DNA from: Mytilisepta virgata
Lineage: Eukaryota; Mollusca; Bivalvia; Mytilida; Mytilidae
DNA: 64,000 nucleotides
Direction of reading: 5' to 3'
Assembly (NCBI GenBank): GCA_028015205.1
Contig: CM051521.1
Coordinates: 100,726,513-100,790,512, forward strand
The notes under the pieces are model-generated. The model was not told the origin of the DNA and made no database searches. It saw only the letters and a list, made by a program, of their open reading frames with translations. How positions within the stretch are numbered: the stretch's first letter is position 1; each line of letters begins with the position of its first letter. Made by a program: the position numbers and the translations under genes. This document shows, piece after piece, positions 54,501 through 64,000 of the stretch.

Positions 54501-57500
54501 TTTTACCAATTAAAATTGTTTTTTTTGCCAAATAATTCTTTCTATCAGAGGTATTAAAAAAAGAAACTTATAAATTCATCTTATTTCCTAGAATTCAAAA
54601 TTTTGTGTTTTATGTGAATGAGTTTGAACTATTAATTTAAGTATCCGATAAAAAAATATTATTACTCGAAAAGACTATAACCACAAATTTTGGTATTGAA
54701 AAACTACTAAACTTTACTTAACCACGAAAAAATAGGTAAATCATTAGTACCCCAAGTGTTTTATGTTGTAGGGATTTACAGTTGCCAATTCTCCATTAGA
54801 GGGAAGCATTATTTATCTTACATCCGACGGCGGAGAAAACGTTGAACCTTATATAAAAGATGTTCTTCCAACCATTGTCAATAGTGGAGTAATTGTCCAT
54901 ACACTTGCTATGGGAAGAAGTGCAGATAAGAAGTTAAAAGAAATATCTGACGCTACAGGCGGTTCTAGCTACTTTTATTCCACCGACTCTAAGAACTCTA
55001 CGGGACTAATAGATGCTTTATCAGAACCATTTTTAAGCAGTGCAGGAAATAGAATAATCAAGGTCAGAAGGAAATCTTTGTAAAAAATATTACCATATTA
55101 AACATAAATAGTAAAAACTTGCAGAATTTAAAAATATGTTGCTTCTGTCGAAAAGTTTAAGAGAGTAATAGACAAACAAACCGAATGCTTAGTAAAATAT
55201 ACATTAGCTTAAATTATTGACAACATTTTGAAAGGCATTTGTTTGGTTTAAATCTTTAGTTGGTTGTTAGATATAGAGTAAAAAGACTAACAACAGAACT
55301 TGATTAGCGAAATAAGGTACATCACGGGGTACGGAAAATCACTATAGCCAAATTCAAGTAACGTAATCGCAATGGAGTTGAAATATAAGAAAACAATAAT
55401 TTTACTCCAGTCCAACATTTCTGATAGTTGTGCATATATTCTGTATTAATTAGGTCAAAACTAAACACTTTTCAACTAACAGAAACGAAATATACGAAGA
55501 CACTTTTACAATAGACAGCACAATTGGTAATGGTACAGTTATACAATATACATCAGCGGTATTAGCAGGTGTACGTGTAAATGTGACCACTCCGTCAATG
55601 GTAACCTATACGGAAACTGGTTTAGACAATAGTCAAGGAACTTTGGCAATAAAAATACCAAGCACGGCACAGGTATAATTGTTTTCAAGAGCTAATATTC
55701 TGGTTTGTTTAGACAGCAAATAAACTATGAAATATGCCCAGTGTATGGTTTCTTTCTTTAATGCATGAATACAGTGTTTTTATTCTATCATTTATTATAA
55801 TTAACATTCCGTCATACAAAATCCGATGTTTCAACAGTTTATGTCTCGTACCCAAAAATTGTAAGAATCCGAAACAAAGGAGCAGATATAAAGGCTAAAA
55901 TAACCAAATTAAAACAATCTAATGACAAAGTTATGCATGAGAGACACTGCTTAGTTTTTAAGAAAAACATTAACCTTGATTTCATTTAAAGACTTTAAAG
56001 TGTCATTTTCATGGTCAGAATTGAAATAGTACTAACGCAGTTCATGACAGCTATTGTGCCAAACTTAAACTGACATATTTATTAAAAAGGATTATTTGCA
56101 CAATGATTTATTTGATTATTTTATAATATATAATATAATACTACTAGAAAATTTTAGACATCCAAGTGTTTGTTTAATGTAGATAAAATTTTCTTTAAGT
56201 TTTTGATTTATCAATTTATATGTACAAAAAATAACTCTTATATTGCTTAACGGAGAACAGGACAACATAAGAATCACATAAATATTTTCGTTTATCCGAA
56301 ATCATTTGTTATTCAGAAGTATTTAAATTACATTACACATGCACAATGTATGACCCTATCTTGATTGTAGGTTGGGAAATATAAAATTAGTATACTGTCC
56401 TCCACTATGTCAACCGAGGGAATAATAGGAGTACAATCACAGCCCGTCAGTTTGGATATACCAGTAATTCAAATTAAGGCCTGGACCTCAAGACAAAGCA
56501 TTGAATTTAGTACAACGATGAAATTCCCTGTTTATGTTTCTGTTCTGAAGGGTCAAATGCCAGTCTCTAATACAAAGGTTACTGTCATAATCGAAAACGG
56601 GGTTGGCTTGACAAGCTCTTTGAACCTAAACGATAATGCTATTGGTAGGTTTTTTCAATAGAAATGTTATGGTTTAGTTTTTTATAACGGTTTTTGGCAT
56701 GAGTAACATAAATTTTAAAACTGTTTTCCTTTCATAAATGAGGGATGGCTATTTACATTGTATTTCAAAAAATGATACACATTGCACTGTATGTTCCAAT
56801 ACAAAAAGGAGATTATTACTGTGATATTAAAAAAAACATATCTGACTTTGCTAATGAACGCATTAGTTTGCAAATATGAAAGGAATTCCTATAACGTACA
56901 ATTACCGCCATCTGCGAAACTATCGGAAAAGAACAGATTGTAGAGTTTCACTGATAATATTCCTAAAATCGCATTAACATTAACAGTATAAACGAATGGG
57001 TGCCATCTTAATTTCTTTATAACCTTGCCGGTTAAATTTGTTAGTTTGGATAAGAAGACACTGGCATCACTCACACGTATCTAAAACCTGAAATCAAGAA
57101 CAACCATTACGATTAAAAAATTCCTGCAGTCATATTAATATTCAGATTTGAAGAAAAAATTTTTTTTAACGATACATTTACATGTGTATAACTATTTCGA
57201 ATTTTAACTATAGGAGCGGATGTTATAGAGGGGGATGGTATATATTCCGGATATATATTGTCAAAACTAATTAAAGCTAGCGGCAGACATAGCCTCAAGG
57301 TGTTAGTGGAAGGAGAAAATTCAACCGTGGTCGTACCCGTATCAAAATCAATTGGCATTGAAGACGATGAAGGTAGAGACAGTATGCTATATTATATTTT
57401 TCGGCATTAAGAATTACAATGTTTTCCGCGAACTGCTAAAAATATCGGAGAGAAGAATTCAGAAATCCAAAATTGCTAAAAACAGTATTACAAACTTAAT

Positions 57501-60404
57501 AATCCATAACAATCAGTGTATTTTCTCTAAGAAGGAGTAGAAATCAGATATTTTTAAAACTGAACATCTGTCAAAAAGATACCTTAGATAAAAAATAGTT
57601 ATAAGATACATTATTTACCTCGTATTCTATAAACAGTAATGTGGTTATATCTCTATCCAATTCAATGTGATTCCGATTTCAACTATAACCACTATATATA
57701 CCTTAAGAAAATTTTTGTTGCAGCTGAAATTCATTTTGATTGTTTTTAAAAAGGCGATGAACTTGGTGTCAAGGTTTTTAGACTGTGTATTGTTCTTGTC
57801 GATCTTTTCTTGAATGAAACTATGTTCTTTTAAGGGCTACTACAGGGCAAATAGAAGTATTACGTCTTAAAATATTAAAAAAAAACATTCAGTGGATAAA
57901 CACATTCTCTAATCTTACATATTTATGAATAAAGCTTGATATTTAACAAACTTAATAATAACTCGGTAAAAATGGATTGAAGTAAACATCATACTAATTC
58001 TGTTTCATGTTTATAGTGGAAGTAGAAGAACAAACCCTACCACAGTTTGAGAGAGTGGCTATAGCGGAAGAATTTACTATTGATAATTATGATCCTTCAA
58101 CTACAGCAACAGATAAAATTCCACCGTCGCCCATTCAGACTTTGTTACTAAGCGCAGTTGATAATGAAAAAAGATCCTTTACTTTAGAATGGAAGTCAGT
58201 TGGTGATGATTTCGATGAAGGCATAGGTAGGTCTTTTGTTTTAACATTGTAGTTACCCTGGTGTCTCTTTGATGAAGGCTTTGGTAGGTCTTTTGTTTTA
58301 ACATTGCAGTTAACGTAGTGTCTTTTTGATGAAGGCTTTGGTAGGTCTTTTGTTTTAACATTCTAGTTAACGTGGTGTCTCTTTGTGAAGGCTTTGGTAG
58401 ATCTTTTGTTTTAACATCGTAGTTAAAATGGAGTCTCTTTGACGAAGGCTTTGGTAGGTCTTTTGTTTTAACACTGTAGTTAACGTGGTGTCTCTTTGAT
58501 GAAGGCATTGATAGGTCTTTTGTTTTAACATCGTAGTTACCGTGGTGTCTCTTTGTACTTAGCAAAACACTAAACGTTGCGAACCATTTTATATAAAATT
58601 GAAATGATAGTTTTGCTTCAACACGACTCTGTTAAAGCAACACAATTTATTAACCTTTTTGATGGATTAAACTATTTTAGGGTGGACTAACAAAACAAAC
58701 CACTGTTTACTAGGAGGATTTGTTGATTCTAACAAAAATTACCCTGAGACTGATGTTGTTAACATGCTGGAATTTCTCATGGACATCTTTGTTGAGTTTG
58801 GAAACATGTTTTTCGGTAAAAGATCGGCATCCCAATGGGGACAAACTGTGTGCTGCTTTTGGCAGACCTGTTTTTGTTTTCGTATGAAGCTAAATTTTTA
58901 CAAGGGTTAATCAATCGGAAAGAAAAGAAACTAGCCCAGTCCTTTAATTTCAGTTTCCGTTGTATATATGATGTTTTGTCACTCATTAATCCTTATTTTA
59001 AGGATAACCTACATCTCATCTATAACAGCGAGTCTGAAATTAAAGAGACCACAGACACACCAATTTCTGCTTCATATCTAGATTTGTACTTGTACATAGA
59101 TAATAATGGGCGGTTGAAATCAAACGTTTATGACAAACGTGATGATTTTAATTTTCCAATTGGGAACTTTCCCTTTCTTAGCAGTAACATAAAGGTGTCC
59201 CGCCTATGGTGTGTACATTTCACAGTTGATTGGTTACTGCTGCGCATGTGATTTATACGGCGACTTTCTCGTCAGAGCTTGATTGCTGTCACATAAACTT
59301 TTAAGACAGGGTTATGTTCAGTCTATGTTAATTTCATCACTCCAAACGTTTTACGGTCATGACGAATTGATTGGCGGATACGAAATTTCTATCTCGCGTA
59401 TGAGACAAGATATCTTCAGTCAGATTGCACGTCCTTCTGGAATTGACAGCCCACCGGACTTGACACCTCACCAGACTTGACACTTCACTGGCAATTTGAC
59501 GGGTGTCGTTGACGGAGCAGGACATGCTTACCCTGATGTCACTCCCGGTTTTGTAATGGGAGTTCGCATTGCGAGTGCTTTAGTTTCTATACTGTCTTGT
59601 TCTAGTTTTGTTTAGTCTATTATACGCTTTTTTATTCTTTTAGTTTGTCACGTTTGTTTGTTGTCTTCCATTCTCCTGATTTTGTCTTTTCCTTGGACTT
59701 CGAATTTGTGGATTTAGCCCACTGTTTTGTCGCTTCGCTATTCTTTTGCCTATTTTTAATGTTTTTGAAGGGCTAAGGAGGACTGTTTTTACAAAAACAT
59801 TAAATTTGTGGTTTATTGATAAGCTCTTATTAGCATATAACAAATAAGAGCCATAACATGTCGGTAATGTAGCGCTAGGGGCGTTTGGTAATGTTTTTTC
59901 CTGTTCGATAACTCTATACTAGCTTTCTACCCTCCTTTGTCGGAAATTTTATAGACGCAATATTAAACTATATTTCCAGCTTCTAAGTATGACATACGAT
60001 TATCAACAGAATACAGTAGCTTAGTAAACTCAATTGAAGATGCTGATCTTGTTGAAAACAGTATAATTCCTAAACAGGCCGGAGAAATGGAACAATTTAT
60101 CTTAACTATACCTACCACGGATGACAATATGACATATTACATAGCTATTCGGGCTATTGATAAACGTAACAACACAGGAGATGTTTCCAATATAATATCT
60201 TTATCAGTGCTTACAGATATGACCTGGACCGAGGAAAGCGATACATCTACACAAACATCAGTTCCGAACAGTGACAATCATATCTCAATTATACTTGGTG
60301 TGGTGCTTGCAATTGTTATTTCTCTGATAGTAGTAGTTCTGTCCGTGTTTCTGGTTAGGTATTGGCGTAGGGTAGACAGTTATGGAATCAAATATAAAGT
60401 TTAA
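48583..60404 (+). CDS. CLCA: CLCA-family protein (calcium-activated chloride channel regulator / metalloprotease), 13 coding exons
   Basis: Exons: 48583-48726, 49637-49925, 50609-50735, 50931-51087, 51297-51429, 53093-53268, 53840-54061, 54772-55062, 55454-55672, 56371-56644, 57214-57372, 58017-58226, 59980-60404. The sum is 2826 nt (941 aa plus stop); all introns are GT-AG and all phases match. Signal peptide MKLRHLLIILLLFVC at the N terminus. CLCA N-terminal metalloprotease with HEWGHFRWGLFDEY (zinc HExxH at 150-154), followed by a cysteine-rich block. VWA domain with a full MIDAS: DVSGS (336-340), TGIGAGL and TSDGGEN. Then beta-rich modules, an FN3-like segment split over exons 12-13, one transmembrane helix (about 901-926) and a 15-residue tail. 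Size matches vertebrate CLCAs (about 900-940 aa), which self-cleave and, for CLCA1, act on TMEM16A through the VWA domain. I chose M at 48583 because the signal peptide begins there. The orthologue cannot be assigned. Confidence 0.92.
58214..58556 (+). repeat. 57-bp tandem repeat spanning the exon 12 splice donor of CLCA
   Basis: GATGAAGGCATAG|GTAGGTC at 58214 (the real donor, GT at 58227) is followed by GATGAAGGCTTTGGTAGGTC at 58271 and 58328, a copy with a 1-bp deletion near 58385, GACGAAGGCTTTGGTAGGTC at 58441 and a copy at 58498 in which the donor GT is mutated to AT. Each unit also has TTTTGTTTTAACATTGTAG, an acceptor-like stretch. Read-through from exon 12 meets TAG at 58250-58252, so only the first donor keeps the long protein. 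Confidence 0.85.
58690..59480 (+). pseudogene. Decayed reverse-transcriptase fragment (Penelope-like or related) in CLCA intron 12
   Basis: A frame around 58800-59200 gives GTNCVLLLADLFLFSYEAKF, KKLAQSFNFSFR, YDVLSLINPYF, SASYLDLYLYIDNNGRLK and YDKRDDFNFPIGNFPF, a widespread animal retroelement RT family whose intact members have PLLADLFLYSYEA and YIDDVLSLNN. Here the catalytic YIDD position reads CIYD, so the enzyme is dead. A second frame (59283 on) continues with KLLRQGYVQSMLISSLQTFY, GGYEISISRMRQDIF, after a frameshift or deletion. The family name is uncertain; I recall it by motif only. It has the same orientation as the host gene. Confidence 0.7.
59500..59760 (+). repeat. Tail segment of the retroelement fragment, also present at about 52.02-52.2 kb
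   Basis: GGAGTTCGCATTGCGAGTGC then TTTGTTGTC...TTCTCC and a GTCGCTTCGCTATTCTTTTG closing part parallel 52040-52200 (GGAGCTCCCGTTGCAAGTGC, GTATCGCTTCGGTATTCTCT). It is probably the 3' untranslated part of the same retroelement family, so a second 5'-truncated copy sits in CLCA intron 5. Confidence 0.45.
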
Positions 60405-60675
60405 AGTTTAGAAATTTTGTGCCGTTTAATATTCTTTAAACCAAAGAAAATGATGATTATTGTGTTTGGTTTACTTCATCGAAATATTATGTTGGAAATA
60501 ACTTTTCAAATAACGAAATGATCAGAAATATAATTTTCACTGATTATAAATATAGAATTAAAGATGATTTCGCCTTACCTATAATTCGAATGCATGCAGT
60601 CTGTGTTTGTAATTAAATTATGCACTACAGTGTATTTAATATTAATTTGAAATAAAGGAAACCATATAAATATAT
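60405..60675 (+). other. 3' UTR of CLCA with poly(A) signal
   Basis: It has no ORF. AATAAA at 60651-60656 is the first canonical signal, giving a UTR of about 270 nt. Confidence 0.55.
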
Positions 60676-63297
60676 ATTAAGTCTTTATTATCTATAGATC
60701 ACAGTTGTTGGTGGTTTTCCTAAATTTTCATTTGAATTACTGTTTTTCATTTGCAAACCATAATGTTTTTATGTATAGAAACATGACATGCATTCTTTCA
60801 AAAATACATGATGATCATAAACGGTGGAAGCGTTAAAGTTGAAGAACTGCATGAAATGTGTTACCACGAAATATATAAGGCTTTTACTATGGAAACATTA
60901 AGGCATAAAGGTTATAATTTTTAGCATTTTTTTCTCGTTCTAAGCTTTACCCTTAAATAGTTGTTGCTTTAATTGGTTTTTTTTTGGTCGTTTTTGCTAT
61001 TAATTCCTTTTGTGTTATATAAGGGTTGTCAGTAAACGAAATGGCCATACAGTGCATCAAATTTATTTCGGTATTTTGTGATACGTTTTATTTATGAACT
61101 TCGGTTATATTTTGGTCTGAGCGTCATGAGACATTTCTATTATATATGTATCTAAATCTTCCAAACTCTAATTGTCTAGTGTATGGATGTCTCTGTTGTT
61201 GAACGTTCCAGATGGTATCAATACTTGGAAATACTGCTAAGTGATACTTACCTATGATATAAGGATAAAGCTGCATTGATATCCAGATGGTATCAATAGT
61301 TGGGACAAAAATATAATTATGATACATCTTTTGGTGCAATACATATGTGTATATTATAGACAAAAAAGCATAAGGAATAACCCAAAATGTAAAAAAAATA
61401 AAAGAACAGATTAGAATTGCAACTTAGATTGACACCTACGATAGTACATAATAAAATTATAAACTTTTTAGAATCTAGAATCCCAATCCGACACAGATGC
61501 CCTTTGGTACCAATATCAATTACTTCATGAATTCCTCAAAGAACAGTAAATCGTTTTGAACCTTTGCTTTACATTGTCCAGTTTTTTTTATCTTGTACAA
61601 CTTGTAGCTTTGCCATCTTAAATAATGATGTTTGACAATACCGTATAGAAATTATATGCATAAATTTTAAAATTAAAGAGGAGATTAGGTCACAAGCTTT
61701 GCCATCTTAAATAATGATGTTTCTACAATAAATTACCCACTGGCTGTGGGGGTAGCAGACTAATGCTTCCCAAGGTTACAATTTTTGGAAGGCTTGAAAG
61801 AGGGAAGGGGGGTTAGAGATCAACGGAACTGGTTTAACCTCTTGACAATTTTTGTCCCAAGTCAGGAAAGTATGGTCATGACTGTCTTGTCTCGGTTACC
61901 TAATTAGTTGATACATATGTTGATATTCTGACATTATATTGTACTGCTGCACTGCACATATCTATTCAGGTATTACTCTTGGTCCTTCATGGCTTACGCC
62001 ATGTGGTTTTCCATAATTGAAGACCAGGCTGTAAGCACTTGGCGTTTGTTTAGTTATACACTTGTAATTTTGTTCTTTCTTTGTAAATTCACTCTATATC
62101 TGGTTTTCCTCACATTAGATGGTTTTCACTAGATATGCCCGGCAATTTTGAATTTAGTTCCTGTCTTCAAATAATTTTTCATTTTTTTTCATTCTTTGGC
62201 CTTAAGCTTCATGACAAGAATGTGTTGTATATTATATAAATATCGACACAAGAATTAGAAAGATTAATCAAACTTTATGAATCTATAGAGGAAGGAGTGT
62301 CTCCCTTGATATCTAGATGTGTGAGAAAAAAGTAATGTTATGATCAACGTTCGATAAATATAGTCAGTGTTTGATAACTTGATGTTATTAAGATATATAC
62401 ATAATAGTCGTGATATTCTTTTAAATAAATCTTTATATTTAAATCACTAAGTATGATCTCATATGATAATATGGAATATTTAGTATGGACACCAGATTCC
62501 TCACTGTAGGAGTAATAAACTGTTCAAATTATCCCAGCAATGAAAAATAAATTGTTTGAGAAGGTACCATATTGTCATTATCAGGTAAGTAAATGACAAT
62601 AAAATGTATTTTCATTGACGGCATATGTTGAATAAATAAGTTTTGATTCACCTATAAATAAGATGGAATTTTTCTATCAGTGGCTGCTGCATTACAGTTA
62701 AAGGTAAATATACAGTACAGTATACATGTACAGTTTTATGAAACTCAAAATAACTGATATTATTATTTAAGATATTATTTTGTATGAACTTAATTCAAGT
62801 CTTGGTTTTTTTTCAAATTTTTTTACATCAAAATATTTTTGTTGGCCCTATCAACTTTTAGATAATAATATTTAATTGCATGATGTCGTTGTCAATATTT
62901 GTAACAAAAATTACAATAGATAATAATAATAATACTATAAACTGAAAATAAAACATGCTTGCATAATTCGTTTGTTGCTCTTTCGTTTATTGAAATATTA
63001 TACTCGTGTGAAACAGATGGACATCTTTACATGTATGTACAGTCGATTATAAAGCACAAATATTGGCGAAGAATATCAAAGTAATGATATAAAGTCTTTC
63101 TGTGGAAGGGTCATGATTCTCAAGACCAAAATCTGAAGACAAGGCAAATACGCGAGAACAATGTCGTGAGACTGCTGGAATCGCTTTAAGTGAGGCCGAA
63201 TACCAAAATACTGGGCCAGATGATCAGAAAAAAAGTTTTATTATTTCAAAAAAAATCTAAAAATTATTACAGATTAACACAGGGCAGGATCACTACA
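60676..63297. other. Intergenic, little recognised
   Basis: 2.6 kb AT-rich. AGCTTTGCCATCTTAAATAA followed by TGATGTTT occurs twice 85 bp apart (about 61611 and 61696), and ATCCAGATGGTATCAATA-like words occur near 61209 and 61281. No exon is seen. Confidence 0.4.
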
Positions 63298-63370
63298 ATG
63301 AGACTCACAACAATACTGTCTATCTGTATTTTGTTATGCTCTGAATTTAAGAACCTACACGCTGCGCAGG
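63298..63370 (+). CDS. First coding exon (signal peptide) of a secreted or membrane protein gene leaving the window
   Basis: ATG at 63298 opens MRLTTILSICILLCSEFKN, a short basic start plus hydrophobic core, then LHAAQ with a likely cleavage site. The exon ends G|GTAAGA at 63370 (phase 1). The layout resembles exon 1 of the neighbouring CLCA gene (short signal-peptide exon), but CLCA exon 1 is longer and ends in phase 0, so a tandem paralogue is only a possibility. The product cannot be named from 24 residues. Confidence 0.55.
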
Positions 63371-64000
63371 GTAAGAACGTATTTAACTAATTAAAATGTT
63401 ACATTCGTGATATCAGCATTTGAGTTAAATTCATAAACATTTTTCAAATTAACAAGACGTCTTAAGAAATCATATTGGTATTATTTCGAAGAACTGTTGA
63501 GATTTCACAAATTAGGCCCGCAAAAACTTTTATTTTATCGTTGTTGTATCTGTTGAATATTGTTTGGTAACTATCATTGACGTTTAGACATCATCACCTT
63601 CAGAATCTATTAACGATGAAAAACATGCTGTTCACTGGATTTTTGTACTTTGCAACTATTACATGCTTTAGTTTCGCTATACCCGTTGTACATATTTTTA
63701 CCCACAATGCTGCATTCTGAAAACTGCACATTTATCATTTGTCTGGGCAATTCCACTCTCGCGAAAGTACAACAACATCTTCGGTAGTCCGATCTACACC
63801 AACAAGCACTATCTATTCTCGATAGATGATTATGTCTTCACCCTTTTGACATTTTGCTCTTCAACGTTTTCGATGATTGAATTGGTTTTCAATATTTTAG
63901 GCCTTGAGCACAACTGATAAAGGGTATAAAATATTAAAGGTATGAAAACATTTCTTTTGTTTTATCTGTGATTGCATGTAAATTTTGCCTTAAAAGTCAT
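63371..64000 (+). other. Presumed intron 1 of the gene starting at 63298
   Basis: It begins with a consensus donor GTAAGA. I see no further exon with confidence before the window ends. Confidence 0.35.

Noticed and set aside
58179..58565. 128-aa minus-strand repetitive ORF (KTKDLPKPS-type repeats)
   Set aside because: It is the antisense shadow of the 57-bp repeat over the CLCA exon 12 donor.

Overview
The window is nuclear DNA from an invertebrate animal: AT-rich, with intron-split genes, GT-AG splice sites and many transposable elements. The dispersed repeats that pair 'ctcacctg' ends with 'gacagacggac'-type tails look like those I know from bivalve genomes, and a mussel-like bivalve is my best guess. 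That is inference; no species can be proved by eye.

Three host genes can be assembled exon by exon, with reading phases that match at every junction. (1) An LRRC45-like centrosomal LRR/coiled-coil gene runs leftwards from 14935 and leaves the window at the left edge (14 coding exons, 518 residues present). (2) A small LRRC20-like leucine-rich-repeat gene runs rightwards from 16077 to 34760 (4 coding exons, 166 aa). Genes 1 and 2 are head to head and probably share a promoter at about 15.9-16.07 kb. (3) A complete CLCA-family gene (metalloprotease plus VWA domain, 13 coding exons, 941 aa) lies at 48583-60404. A signal-peptide exon at 63298 starts another gene that leaves the window on the right.

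The LRRC20 introns hold two large retroelements. Intron 1 carries a Ty3/gypsy LTR retrotransposon in antisense (16564-24586): 675-bp LTRs that look identical, a 4-bp target duplication, intact gag and pol, and a C-terminal chromodomain-like module. Its gag-pol overlap contains a canonical -1 slippery heptamer, an 8-nt spacer and an H-type pseudoknot candidate. Intron 2 carries a near full-length APE-type LINE in sense (25037-31323) with an 11-bp target duplication. Its ORF2 is broken by two frameshifts, one of them an exact 8-bp tandem duplication, and a 2A-like DVHPNPGP motif lies near the ORF2 N terminus.

The rest is mostly repeats: tRNA-derived SINEs, palindromic MITE-like elements, a roughly 40-copy 46-bp satellite, a 161-bp tandem array, several internally repetitive dispersed elements (one nested in another), and a decayed reverse-transcriptase fragment in a CLCA intron. 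In both LRRC45 and CLCA a minisatellite has grown across a 5' splice site, so each intron begins with a ladder of repeated splice donors.
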